A program made the translations under genes and the position numbers. A stretch of DNA of 64,000 nucleotides from Pinus tabuliformis (Eukaryota > Streptophyta > Pinopsida > Pinales > Pinaceae). Each line of letters begins with the position of its first letter. The stretch's first letter is position 1. The DNA is taken from the NCBI GenBank assembly GCA_031772625.1, contig CM062807.1, positions 1,153,179,007 through 1,153,243,006 of the forward strand, written 5' to 3'. Of this stretch, positions 1 through 10,810 are shown in pieces. The notes beneath the pieces were generated by a model that saw only the letters and a program-made list of their open reading frames with translations, was not told the DNA's origin and did no database searches.

Positions 1-195
1 TAGGCTTTCACTAGTCTCTTATAGAGAAACTCAGTCTCTAGATCTCTATCTCGGTCACCCAGAAGAATCCTTCTTTTGCTACCCCAGAAGAAACTTCTCC
101 TTCGCTTTCCCAGAAGAAACCTCTTCTCCACTTTCCTAGAAGAAACCTTTCCTCTTTTCTACCCCAGAAGAATCTCTTCTTCGTTGATCCCAGAA
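1..195 (-). repeat. Outer element 3' LTR, distal piece (cut by window edge)
   Basis: This piece matches the part of the outer element's 5' LTR beginning near 9226: the same run of 'agaagaaacc' blocks and 'gatctctatctcggtcaccc'. It stops at 195, where the inner element begins, and resumes at 5119. The end of this LTR and the outer target duplication lie left of the window. Confidence 0.8.
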
Positions 196-848
196 TGTTG
201 AAGAATCTAGGGCAGTTAGAGTTAGAGTGATTCTAACTATTTGTGAGGTGTTTCAACTTATTCTTCTTATTCAATATTCACTTGTTATTATTAGATTTTG
301 TCTTCATTAGTTTCATAGATCTGAGATTCTTGTTTTTTTTCTTTTCTGCGCAGACCCTGATTGGGTATATATAGTGGTTTTCCCCTATATTTGAGTCGAC
401 ATGTCCACCGAAAGATGTGTCTCCATATGTGATCTGACTTGATGTTAATATTCATTTTAGGTCGAATTAACTGCTCTCTTCATCGTTTTACAGGTAAACT
501 TCTTTGTGCTTGTCTTGGAGGATTGTGCTTAGTCTTGGAGGGCTAATCTAGCCTCTGTATCTGTCCCTGTCTCTGTGGTGGTGGGTTAACCACCCCGCCC
601 CTCCTTATGCCTTCACTCGGTAAACTCACTAGGTTGACTCATATACATTACATATATGCTCAAGAAGAGCTCTTCAATTTTCTTTTGACTCTTTGACTTT
701 CCTATAGCACTTCAACACATGCTAGACCTATGTAATGAGCAAGAAACTCATTGTTATAATTTACAAAAATAATATTTCTTTTCTTTTACAAGTAGAAAGA
801 TCAAATTTATATTTATGAAGATCGAACCTAGTTACACTTTCTTCAACG
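196..848 (-). repeat. Inner element 3' LTR (internally deleted)
   Basis: It aligns with both ends of the 5' LTR at 3837-5118: the start 'tgttgaagaatctaggg' and the segment from 'gatctgagattc' to the end are shared. The middle part present at about 3970-4650 is missing here, while a short block around 560-620 is present only here. The final base is g instead of the expected a. A TATA-like 'tatatatag' lies near 367 and reads as CTATATATA on the element strand. Confidence 0.85.
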
Positions 849-860
849 CTTCCTCTTAAC
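849..860 (-). other. Inner element polypurine tract
   Basis: Directly inside the 3' LTR the element strand reads GTTAAGAGGAAG, the purine-rich primer for plus-strand synthesis. The same tract is at the matching place in the outer element (5679-5690), and a close variant lies at 44128-44140. Confidence 0.75.
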
Positions 861-1499
861 TAGGGAGGTATTCATAATGGTACTTGGTCATTCTTAATCT
901 GAAGAATTTCTCATAAGAAGAATCAGATTGGTAACCCATCTGTATAGCATCATAGTAACCAACATTGTTTCCACAACAAGGCCTTGACTGACAACTCTAT
1001 CTCTCATTAGATCAAAGCACAATGTTTTTGAGACCAATGATTATAGACACCTTCATCATTTTCTCTCAAGGTACTTTCCCACCTGGTGTTCACTGAGTAT
1101 GACCTTCTAAGACTATTCTTATCTTGGGTTCCCATCCCTCAAAGAATATCAGTCCTCTTGCATACTTTCGTCTTGTATGCCCTACACATCCTCAAAGAGC
1201 ATCAAATATCAAATGATTAGTCAATCCTCCATTATTTCTTCCGAAGTGAAGACAAGAATGTTGTGTCTCTCTCTCCCTCTCAATGGGGGAAGATATGCCC
1301 AAGTTTCCTCTAATCAGAAACTTGCCCATGCTCCCTTTTAATCACGAACTTGTCAGAGCTCCCTCTTAGTTGGGGACTCTTATATACATCAACAACTTCT
1401 TCTTCATGGGTCCTTCAACTGCTTGATCAACTTCTCTCCTTGATGTCATGAAATTTAGTTGAGCTTCTTCCTTGTAGGGCATCAACCATCGATCACTTT

Positions 1500-2400
1500 C
1501 CTCCTTAGTTCATCATGTCATTCCTTTCTTCCTGGAAACTGGCCTTCTTCATATATAGAACCTTTGTCATATGGCTACTTCTTCATCATGCTTTCTCTAT
1601 CTGCCACATGAATGTTAGTTGTACTTGTATTTACAACTCTTGTCTGAGTAGCCATGCATGAACTTATCCAAATATTTTTCAAGAAATCAAAACATATTAA
1701 ATCAAGTCATACCTTACGACATGGCTCTTAATCATGACATCTTCTTGTAGTTATCATCATCTTGCATTCATGTTGACACATCTCCCAAGGATATATATTG
1801 TCAAGGGTCTTCATCTTTTCCATCAGAGTCTTCATAACTTTCCGGGAGATTTCCTAGTCAAGTCTCTTTAGTCTTTTGGATGTTGATTGCCTTCATTAGG
1901 GTTGCATATCTCACAATCTCTTCCTTCTCCACATGTTCCATTCCCAAGTGCTTTTAATTAGAGTTTCTTAATTGTGGTCAACCACCTCATTCTTCATATG
2001 AGGAAATACTATGTTGATTTCATCTAGTGTGTCTTATGCCTTCTTTTAGAGGGGGGATCCTTTTTCTCTTGATCATGCTTCTCAAGATAGAAGTAATCAT
2101 CCATGTTACCTACAACCATGTGACATGACATTATAATTTTAAACACAAGCATACATACCTGATTTTACCTTTAGGTCATCGAGGCTTCTTCTAGCAGCTT
2201 CCTTGATTGAAGAGATCTTCAATCCCTTGATCTGATTCATGTCATCACATCATCATCTCATGGATTCCATAAGTTGTAGTTCATGTTTAAACACTTGCTT
2301 CATTTCTAGATTAGTGAACCCTAAGATGAGGATTCCATTAGAGAATTTTGAGGAACTTGTATATCCCTAATTGGCACATGTTTCCTTTTTGACTTGATTT
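1500..2400 (-). pseudogene. Inner copy of the spliced accessory gene (decayed)
   Basis: This is the counterpart of the outer accessory gene. On the minus strand a segment reads SNGILILGFTNL, matching SDGILIKGFTNL in the outer copy, and a later exon contains TLDNIYPWEMCQH, matching TLDNGYLWEMCQY. The second exon ends at a splice-donor-like AAG|GTATGACTTG near 1711. It is followed by a branch-like ACTAAC (plus 1614-1619) and a GTGGCAG acceptor at 1601-1603, about 112 nt of intron. Another donor-like CAG|GTATGTATG lies near 2150. Stops and frameshifts break the exons. The protein family is not recognised. Confidence 0.5.
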
Positions 2401-2639
2401 GTGATGAGCCTTGTTCTAGATGACTTATTCCTTTCTTTCAATGTCCACTGAGGTTCCCAAGATCTATATCCTTCATGTTTTTCTATCATGGATTTTGTCC
2501 TTCATGACTCCCATGGTGATGTCACGATGTCTTGTATTTGATGCTTCCATGATGCTATGATGCATCTTATCATCAATTTCATATCTTATAACATAAGCTT
2601 ATGATATGACACTTTTGTGAGGGATACTATCCCAATCAT

Positions 2640-3240
2640 AGAGATCTGTTACTCCCTCTTTCCTTGGCCCTTTTCTTTAGGTTCCTCCATCTATTTGGTG
2701 ATATGATCTTCCATAATTTTTAACTATACCTATTCTGCCTTATTTGAGGACCAAACTTCCCTTTTTCTTTCTGCACATGATTTAGTTCTTTACCCTTCAA
2801 TACTTTTTCCATCAACTTGTATTTCTCTATTTAGCATAGATACCATAAGTTTTCAAATGAGGTAACCTTATTATCCCATAGATATTTGTTACCTTGATTA
2901 TGTTTTAGTGCATTATGGTTATCTTCCTTTATAGGTCTTGTAGATGGAAGATATCCAACATCCTTTGATACCCTTTACTTTCATGTAGATCAGATTTCAT
3001 GTGACCTTCTTCATTTCATCTTTAGAGAATGAGTTTATCATCTACATCACTTTGATGTCTCCAATATTTCTATGTGAGGGGATCTTTCATAAGCATCCAT
3101 TTCCATAAATTCAGAGGAGACCTATTGATATGTTTAAGGACTTCAACTTCTTAGAGTACTATGGGTATATTCCTTATTCATGCAAGGAATCTTGATGACC
3201 CATCCAACCTATAGATGTCCTTGAAATCATGAAATCATTT
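2640..3240 (-). pseudogene. Decayed copia-type gag of the inner element
   Basis: At 3180-3240 the minus strand is collinear with the first codons of the outer gag at 8320-8383, including the shared 'ttccttgcatg' block, but it carries an early stop and TGG-to-TGA. Further along only scattered similarity to the outer gag is visible and no zinc knuckle survives. Assignment rests on homology with the outer copy. Confidence 0.5.
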
Positions 3241-3266
3241 AACCAAACTCGATTATAGAATGAAAA

Positions 3267-3278
3267 GTTACTTACTTG
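3267..3278 (-). promoter_or_regulatory. Conserved 5' splice-donor-like site before inner gag
   Basis: The minus strand reads ACAAGTAAGTA, just upstream of the decayed gag start. The same motif is at the same place in the outer element (8409-8420). A donor here would let one transcript either keep gag or splice past it. Splicing itself is inferred. Confidence 0.45.
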
Positions 3279-3824
3279 TCATGTGAAGATGAAATCTTCA
3301 CCTTGATTGCTTTGATGATGGTTGAAGAAGATATTCTAGTTCTTCTTCTTGGATGACCTTCTTTTGAATGAGAGATTCTTTCCTCAATAGAAGAGGTTTC
3401 TACTTTTGATGAGGATGATTTTCTGCTTCCTCGGATGATCTTCTTCTAGGGAAAGATGATGATCCTTGCTTGATTTTATAACCTTGAAGATGATAATTCC
3501 TTCTTGCCTTCAGTATGCTTTGCCTTCTTTTTTAGTATTGATCAAGATTGCTTCTAGGGTTTCCAGTTTCTCCAAGATGATGTGATCTTTGTTCTTCAGG
3601 TCCTTCAAGTTACCTTGCTTTGTATACACCTAGATGAGGGTCTTGGTGGCCTTTTGATTGTGGCTATGGAGACAAACTTTATTGTTGTTGTAGACTGCTT
3701 CCTTGATCTGTGGTTTGATGTAAATATTGATCCTTTTGATAACCTTCAACTTGCTTTGATACCCTTCTTGAAACTTGATCCTTGATTGTCTCTTTGTTGC
3801 CCTTCCTTTGACTTCAGCACCTTA

Positions 3825-3836
3825 GCTTTGATACCA
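3825..3836 (-). other. Inner element primer-binding site
   Basis: Immediately after the 5' LTR the element strand reads TGGTATCAAAGC, 11 of 12 matches to the usual plant initiator-Met tRNA site TGGTATCAGAGC. This fixes the element orientation as minus. Confidence 0.85.
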
Positions 3837-5118
3837 TGTTGAAGAATCTAGGGTAGTTAGAGTTAGAGTGATTCTTCTTCACTTGATAACTATTTGTGAT
3901 GTTTTTCAACTTATTCTTCTTATTCAATCTTCACTTGTTATTATTATAGTGTGTATTCATTATTTCATCAAATATCTACCAAAAAACAAAGAGACAAGAA
4001 CACAAGATGTTGGCATTTTTCTAAGGCCAAAACCTCCCTATTGGAGAGGAAAACTCACACAAAATTATTCTTATAGAGATTCCAATTGACGAATACCAAG
4101 ACCAAGACCATGACACTTAACCTTCTACACCACTCCAAGACCAAGACACCAATCCTCTTCTTTGTCACTGTTGAGATCATCATCACTGTACTACTGAGAT
4201 CTTCATTACTATTGCCATCACTGAGAACATCATTGTTGCATCTTCATAGAGACCTTCACCATATCAACAAGGTCATCATATCGTTCTTCATTATGACCTT
4301 ATCTTTGGTAGGATATTGTGTCAAGATCATGATTTGTATATTACATTGAGAGAGTATTATTGTGGGATCACAATTAGGTCAATACATTAATAAATGTCTT
4401 ATAAAGTGTATCATCTTCATCTTTAACATGCCTAGACAATGATCAGCATTGAGGTCTTCATCATCATATCTATACCGAGATTGTGACTATCTTCCTTGCA
4501 CCCTAGACTATCACCACTGAGAAGGAGAATATTGTAACGTTCTTCCTAAAATTATACATGAGATTGCAGGGGTATCTGAGAGGTGTCTTCCTGTAATGTG
4601 AGTTTCAAACTTCTATACTTATTTGAGAGAATTTGAGGTCCTCTAATTATCTAAAGTTTCAAAGATCTGAGATTCCTGTTTTTTTCTTTTCTACTCAGAC
4701 CCTAACTGGGTATATATAGTGGTTTGATCATGTAGTTGAGATGACATGTCCACCAAAAATATGTGTCGCCATATGTGAGCGACTTGATGTTAATATTCAT
4801 TTGAGGCTGACTTAACTTCTCTCTTCATCGTTTTGCAAGTAGACTTGTTTGTGCTTGTCTTGGAGGATTGTGCTTGGTCTTGGCAGGCTAATCTAGTCAC
4901 TAGGTTGACTCATATACATTACATATATGCTCAAGAAGAGTTCTTCAATTTTATTTTGACTCTTTGACGTTCATACAACACTTCAACACCTGCTAGACCT
5001 ATGCAATGAGCAAGAAGCTCATTGTTATAATTTACAAAAATAATATTTCTTTTCTTTTACAAGTACAAAGATCAAAATTATATTTATGAGATCGAACCTA
5101 GTTACACTTTCTTCAACA
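3837..5118 (-). repeat. Inner element 5' LTR
   Basis: This longer LTR runs from tgttgaag to ttcaaca and holds the central part deleted from its partner at 196-848. A TATA-like CACTATATATACCC (plus about 4710-4722) is the likely promoter. The shared ends differ by scattered substitutions. Confidence 0.85.
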
Positions 5119-5123
5119 TAGAA
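5119..5123. other. Target site duplication of the inner element
   Basis: Here tagaa, against cagaa at 191-195. The outer 5' LTR reads tagaa at the same place, so this copy keeps the original. Confidence 0.75.
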
Positions 5124-5678
5124 GAAACCCTACTTCGCAATACCCAGAAGAATCCCCTTCACTATACCCTCCTTGCACTTGTTTTGTTGGACTCTACTTC
5201 ACACTTCTTCTGCTAGATTCTACTTCGCACTTCTTCTTGATCGAATGCTTGTCGAGTTTTTTTTGTCTTCAAGGCTGAGTTAGTCTATTTATTTATACAC
5301 TTCTTCTCATGTCCTTTAGGCTGACATGATCTCAAGAGTTAGGCTGACTTCTTCTAGCATATTCTTCCATCGTTTTAGGCCAACTTGAAGAGGATAGGTG
5401 ACAAGGTCTTGGAGGATACTTTACATAGACAAAATTGAACTTTTACAAAGTATAACATGACTTCATTACATGATAATGACTCAAACATTTTATGACTAGA
5501 TGACAAATAAATCCTAAAGGCTCTCAATGGGAGTCTTGACTCAAAAATAAAATCTCTTGCTCATGAAACCCATGAAGCAAGTCAATACAATAATTTTGTT
5601 TTTCTTCTTTACATCTCATTACATAAAATCATAATTACATGTCATTATGAAGACCGAACCTAGTTACACTTTTCAACA
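5119..5678 (-). repeat. Outer element 3' LTR, proximal piece
   Basis: This continues the LTR interrupted at 195 and is closely similar to 9415-9948 (for example 'gaggataggtgacaaggtct' and 'gactcaaacattttatgact' in both). It ends in TTTTCAACA next to the polypurine tract. Confidence 0.85.
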
Positions 5679-5690
5679 CTTCCTCTTAAC
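5679..5690 (-). other. Outer element polypurine tract
   Basis: The element strand reads GTTAAGAGGAAG directly before the 3' LTR start TGTTGAAAAG, as in the inner element. Confidence 0.75.
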
Positions 5691-6456
5691 TAGGGAGGTA
5701 TTCATAATGGTACTTATACTTTGTCAATCTGAAGAATTTCACATAAGAAGAACTCGGATTGGTAACTCATTTGTATAGCATCATATCAACCAACATTGTT
5801 ACATAGAAAGGCCTTGACTAGTAGCTCCTTATCTCCACAAGATCTGAGCTCAATGCTGGCAAGACCAATGATTTATAGACACCCTCATCATTGTCTCTCT
5901 CGAATCATCCCTACCAAGGTACTCAGGGTGTGTTCCACGAGGACTATTCTTATCTTGGACTCCCCAACCCTCAAATAATATCAATCCTCCACGACTACTA
6001 TTCCTATTGGATGCCCTATCTCATCCTCAAAGAGCATCGAATGCCAAATGATTACCCAATCCTCCATTATGTCTTCCTGGGTGAAGACCAGAATGTCATG
6101 TCTATCTGTCCCTCTCAAACAGGGAGGCCATATTCTAATAAGGAATGTACTCATTCCTACAAAAGGAATGTACCTGAGCTCCCTCTTGGCTTAGGAAATT
6201 CCAAGTTTCTTCCAAGTAAGAAACTTATTTTTTCAACTCCCTCTTAACTAAGGACCTACAACAGCTCCTTATGTGGAACAAAAAGCTACCTAAAGGACTC
6301 CTTTCTTCTTCAATGTCATCAATTTGTTTTGTCATGGAGTCTTCATCTTTTGGGTCTCATTCATAGGGAATAGATCATCCATCACTTTCATCCATGAGTT
6401 AGTCATTTCTTCATTTCATCAGAAAGTGATCCATCAGATTTCCATCTAGCTTTGCT
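5691..6456 (-). other. 3' non-coding part of the outer element
   Basis: This lies between the end of the accessory gene and the polypurine tract and is similar along its length to 861-1500 of the inner element (for example both contain 'accaatgatt.atagacac'). No domain is recognisable on either strand. Open frames on the plus strand here look accidental. Confidence 0.55.
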
Positions 6457-7300
6457 TCATGCCATTCTACTTTCATGCCATATTTTCTGGAGGGATCTTA
6501 CATCCCTTGATATGGTCCTCTTGGAAGTCATCCACAAATCTTTCCTTTGGAATTCCTACATAAGCCCATCCAGGTATTAGTTCAAAAATAATAAATGAAC
6601 ACTTAAATCAAAGTTACCTTTGTGATCGATTTTTCATCATGACATATTCCTTTAGGTATCAGCATCCTTCCTGCATATTGACACATTTCCCAAAGATATC
6701 CATTGTCAAGGGTCTCTATCTTTTTCCTATCAGAGTCTTCATATTTTTCTGGGAGATATTCTAGTCAACTCTTCTTGGTATTGGCTATTGAATGCCTTCT
6801 ACCCTTGTTTCATATTTTATGATCTCTTCCTTTATTTCCACATACTTCATTCCCAGGAGCTTCCAATCAGAGTTCCTCAATTGTAGTCAACTTCCTCGTG
6901 ATTCATATGAGAACATATTATGTTGATTTCATCTAGTGCGACTTAAGATTTTCTGCAAACTTTCGGAGGAGGAGAACCTTTCATATTTCCCAAGATGGAA
7001 ATAGTGATCCATATTATTTGTAACCATATGACATGACTTTCATAATAATCTATGTAAGTATGCATACCTCATCTTTCCTTTCGGTCATCCAGACTTCCTG
7101 TAGCAACTTCATTTGAGCGAAAGAACATTAACCTTTAGACCTTCTTTCATGTGATGTCATCATACCATCATTCCTTGGATCCCATGAGTTTGGAGTTCCT
7201 GATGAAACTCTTCCCTTCCTATTAGATTGGTGAATCCTTTGATGAGGATTCCATCAGAGAAACTCGAGGATTTTTCATATCCTCACTCAGCATATGTTTA
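6457..7300 (-). pseudogene. Spliced accessory gene of the outer gag-only element, unknown family
   Basis: On the minus strand a coding-like stretch includes SDGILIKGFTNL and later TLDNGYLWEMCQY, ending in KSITK. The next bases are a donor AAAG|GTAACTT at 6617, a branch-like AACTAATAC (plus 6574-6582) and an acceptor TTATGTAG at 6556-6558, giving a 62-nt intron. The frame then continues in the same phase with EFQRKDLWMTSKRT... for 32 codons to a stop at 6457-6459. The inner element keeps the coding blocks and the splice signals although its intron sequence is different, the pattern expected of a real spliced gene. Upstream exons are less clear and have frame breaks. The product is not recognised; it could be a captured host gene or an extra element gene. 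That it was ever translated is inference. Confidence 0.5.
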
Positions 7301-7591
7301 TTTATTGACTATTTTATGATGATCCCAGTCAATGATTACCTCCACTTCTTTCTATTTCAATGAGGTTTCTAAGAGCTCTCATTCTTTGTAAGTAATAGAA
7401 CTTGATCCAGTCATCCTTTTTGCATTCCATGTCAATATTTCTTCCTTATAATGCTTCCATTACGATGCTATTTTCTAATGTGATGCATCCTATCTTATTT
7501 ACATTGATTCCTATCTATAGATTACAAGTTAAAAGTACTTACTTAGTGAAGAATATCATCTTAGTCATAGTAGAGATATTTTTGCTTCTTC

Positions 7592-8383
7592 CTACTTAAG
7601 CTTCTTTGTCTCAGGTTCTTTCACTTCCTTAGTAATATGGGATTCTTCCTTGTCCCTCTTGCGTTTAGGACAATCTCTTCTATAATGCCCAATTTTATGA
7701 CAACCATAACATCTCTCCTTAGCCATGTTATTCTTATTTTTCTTTGGAGGATCAAACTTTCCAAATTTTCCTTTTCTTCTTGTCACTGATTGATCCCTTC
7801 TATCGGAGCTTTTGTTACTTTCTTTCTTCAACCTGTCTTCTTCTACCTTGCAAAGAGACTATAATTTGATGAATGGGATAGCTTTCTCTTCCCTAGTAGA
7901 TAGGAGGTTACCTTGTTCATCACTCAATGCATTTAGAATAACGAAGATCATTTCGTTATCAAATACCATCTCTCCTAGATCCTGCAATTTCCCTTTTATT
8001 TGAGATACTTTTGAAAGACATGACGATATCCCTTCATCATTTGACACCTTCAATTTATATATATCAGATCTAAGTGATATGATCTTTTCTATTGTGCTTT
8101 CAAAGAAAATTTCTCCCAGCTTATAATATATTTCTTTAAATGTCTCTAGCTCGACTACATAGGAAATGAGAGGATCTTTAATGGATTATTTAAGAATCTT
8201 TTGAGCCTTGAGATCCCTCTCCTTGTATCTAGATAATACTTGTTCTTCGGATGTCTTGGAGACCTTTCCATGGACATGATCAATGAATTCATTTACTTCG
8301 AGGACTATATCTATCCTTCTTTTCCATGCAAGGAAGCTTGATATCCCAACCAGCTTTTGGTTCTCCTTGAAACATGAAGTCAT
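7592..8383 (-). pseudogene. gag: Copia-type gag of the outer element (broken)
   Basis: Gag forms the virus-like particle that packages element RNA. The minus-strand start at 8383 reads MTSCFKENQKLVGISSFLAWKRR, the usual N-terminal pattern of plant copia Gag. The central Gag region (LSKVSQIKGKLQDLG, then VILNALSDE) follows in another frame at 7859-8053, and the C-terminal part at 7592-7831 is lysine-rich with a CCHC zinc knuckle, CYGCHKIGHYRRDC. The three parts are separated by frameshifts or stops, so the gene is dead. Nothing resembling a protease follows; gag is succeeded directly by the accessory gene. The zinc knuckle is certain; the copia assignment of the N-terminal half is well supported. 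Confidence 0.75.
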
Positions 8384-8408
8384 TTTTATTAGATTAGATT
8401 ATAATAAA

Positions 8409-8420
8409 GGTACTTACTTG
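8409..8420 (-). promoter_or_regulatory. 5' splice-donor-like site just upstream of outer gag
   Basis: The minus strand reads CCACAAGTAAGTACC, a near-perfect plant splice donor, about 25 nt before the gag ATG. It is conserved in the inner element (3267-3278). It could join the leader to the downstream accessory exons and skip gag. Confidence 0.45.
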
Positions 8421-8769
8421 TGGAGATAGAATCTTCAACTTGATGATGAACTTGTTGCTTCAGATGATCCTTTTCAAATGAGATCCTTGCTTCAATAGAG
8501 AGAATATTTCCTTTCGATCTAACCTTCATTACATTTGAAGAGCTTCCACTTCCTTGGTGATGTATGATTTCTGGAGTGCTTCTATGGTTCTAGTCTTTCT
8601 TCCTGCTTCCTTATTGGAGACAATTTCAAGACTCTTGTTGGTCTAAATTTCTTCGATCTAGGGTTTTGAAGATCTTTCCCTTGGTATCCCTTGAATTTGC
8701 TACGATTTTTGAAGCTTGATTCTCGTGTGTCTACTTGCTTGAATTCCCCTTCTTGAGTTCAACACCTAA

Positions 8770-8781
8770 GCTCTGATTCCA
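8770..8781 (-). other. Outer element primer-binding site
   Basis: The element strand reads TGGAATCAGAGC directly after the 5' LTR, 11 of 12 matches to the initiator-Met tRNA site. Confidence 0.85.
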
Positions 8782-9948
8782 TGTTGAGAAATATAGGGCA
8801 TGGATAGTTAAATTATTTCTCTATTTGATAATTTTTTGCGATATACTTTTACTTCTTAGCTTAAAGTCTTTTCTTCATTATGTTATTATTGTTTTCTTTT
8901 CATCAAGATAATTACCAATATGCATAATAAAAGACAAGTAACATAGTATGTAGGCTTTCCATCCAGGGCAAAAACCTCTCACCTCTTGAGAGGAAAACCT
9001 AATCAAAATTATTCTTATAGATCTTCAATTGACGAGTACTATGACACAGATGCTTAACTCTAGTATCCTCCCAAGAACCTTGTCACTAACCTTGATGCTC
9101 TACCTCTTCCCTTCCTCGACTTTCTTTCTTGATCTAGAAATTCTTTCCTCAGCTCCTTCTAGATAAAATCGGTCTCTATTCTTCACACTGCTCCTTCTCG
9201 GCTTCCTCTAGAGAATCTCAAGTCTAGGCTTTCAATGGTCTCTTCTAGAGAAACTCGGTCTCTAGATCTCTATCTCGGTCACCCAAAAGAAACCTTCTTT
9301 TTCTGGGCCAGAAGAAACTTCTCCTTTGCTTGCCAAGAAGAAACCTCTTCTTCACTTGTCCAGAATAAATGTTTCCTCTTTTCTAGCCCAGAAGAATATC
9401 TTCTTCGTTGATCCTAGAAGAAACCCTAGTTCACAATACCTAGAAGAATCCCCTTCGCTATACCTTCCTCGCACTTCTTTTGTTGGACTCTACTTCACAC
9501 TTCTTCTTGATTAAATGCTTGTCAAGTTTTTTTTGTCTTCAAGTGAGGTCGAGTTAGGTTATTTATACACTTCTTCTCATGTCCTTTAGGCCAACATGAT
9601 CTCAAGAGTTAGGCCTACTTCTTCTAGCATATTCTTTCATCGTTGTAGGTCAAATTGAAGAGGATAGGTGACAAGGTCTTGGAGGATACTTTACATAGAC
9701 AAGATTGACCTTTTACAAAATGTAACATGACTTCATTACATGACAATGACTCAAACATTTTATGACTGGATGAAAAATAAATCCTAAAGACTCTCAAAGG
9801 GAGTCTTGACTCAAAAATAAAATCTCTTGCTCATGAAATCCATGAAGCAAGTCAATACAATAATTTTATTTTTCTTCTTTACATCTCATTAAATAAAATC
9901 ATAATTACATGTCATTATGAAGACCAAACCTAGTTACACTTTTCAATA
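8782..9948 (-). repeat. Outer element 5' LTR
   Basis: It runs from tgttgagaaata to ttttcaata on the plus strand (the last CA is mutated to TA). It is uninterrupted, so it shows the pre-insertion state of the LTR broken by the inner element. It contains repeated 'agaagaaac' blocks at 9290-9450. Confidence 0.85.
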
Positions 9949-10810
9949 AGGACAAGGCATTAATCCTTAAAACCTTTTGGTGGTAACCTTAAGTTTATTT
10001 CTTCATCTTTTCCTTCAAATCATCCCTAACCCTAGTGGCCTCCCTAGGGCATCAAGTGAATTTTATTGTAGCCATCCAAACTTGATGAAATTTGGTCTAT
10101 AATTGCGCTAGTGTGTCCTCGAGAGGTCCTCCAATTTTGAAGTCATTCCAATGGTTGAATATCAATTTTTGCCAAGCCCTATCTCAAAAACAATTCTCCC
10201 TTGGTTTACTTTGGTTAGTGGCTTTGTCAAGGATCATCTAATTAGAACTCAAGAAAAATCCAACTTCTTTGGTCCTCTTCTTCTCCCTCACTTGGTCAAG
10301 ACCTTATGTTTGAACTTTCACCTTAAATCCTTGACCTTATCTGGGTCCACTCAAGCTTCTTTGTGGTCTTGCACCCTTATCACTCTTGATTTCACAAGGT
10401 CCATATTAGAAAAACTTACCTTAAGGATCACAGGTTTAGGGCATCCCTCATCAAGGAATTATCCATAATCTCTAGGTCTAGATTCCATTTTAAAGAATTT
10501 CTTGGAAAGCCCTACACATTGCTTCTAAAGCAATCAAGCTCCATAATTTGAGTCTCTCCTATAGTTAAATGCTATTTTGTCGCATCTTGTGAATAGGCCT
10601 TCAAACCAGATCAATTAACATCCTTGAACACCTTGTCATCATCCATACACAAATCCATAAACATGACTCTCCCAAACCCCTGAGTTTCTGACTTTGATTT
10701 CTTCATTTCCATGCTTTTAAGGCCCAACACATCCTGGCCCTTTAAGGACCTCGGTTTAGCAGCAAGTTGACCTATTCTATACCAACGCCTATCAACAACA
10801 TGTTGTCCCT
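9949..10810 (-). pseudogene. Decayed coding remnant of unknown type
   Basis: Between the outer element and the next LTR the minus strand has an open coding-like stretch of about 60 codons (10610-10800) containing RWYRIGQLAAKPRS and VMFMDLCMDDDKVF. Further down only short broken pieces such as ATRVRDDLKEKMKK (near 10000-10060) are seen. The style recalls Gag-like parts of plant retroelements, but I cannot name the family. The LTR at 10811 cuts the frame. The plus-strand frame at 10151-10468 is not convincing. Confidence 0.3.

Larger units (their letters stand above)
196..5118 (-). mobile_element. Inner LTR retrotransposon nested in the outer element's 3' LTR
   Basis: A second member of the same superfamily reads on the minus strand and is bounded by TGTTGAAGAA...TTCAACA ends. 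Sequence on either side (191-195 cagaa, 5119-5123 tagaa) is a 5-bp target duplication with one C/T difference, and the outer LTR continues colinearly across it (compare 9405-9440). It has unequal LTRs (653 and 1282 bp), a tRNA-iMet-type primer site and a polypurine tract. Its gag is far more decayed than the outer copy. The accessory region after gag is shared with the outer element. Confidence 0.85.
1..9948 (-). mobile_element. Outer gag-only LTR retrotransposon (copia-type, no pol)
   Basis: The element reads on the minus strand: 5' LTR 8782-9948, primer-binding site, gag, a roughly 1.9-kb non-pol region, polypurine tract, then a 3' LTR (5119-5678 plus 1-195). LTR ends follow TG...CA, with the 9948 end mutated to TA in the plus reading. 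The only retroviral protein seen is a copia-type Gag with one zinc knuckle. No protease, integrase or reverse transcriptase homology was found, so it would have depended on pol supplied by another element. The layout matches gag-only (TR-GAG) non-autonomous elements described in plants. Its polypurine-tract region resembles that of the copia remnant at 43135-45060, a possible autonomous relative. Confidence 0.8.

Noticed and set aside
10151..10468. 105-codon plus-strand frame
   Set aside because: No recognisable motif; the opposite strand has more coding-like text, and the frame has low-information composition.
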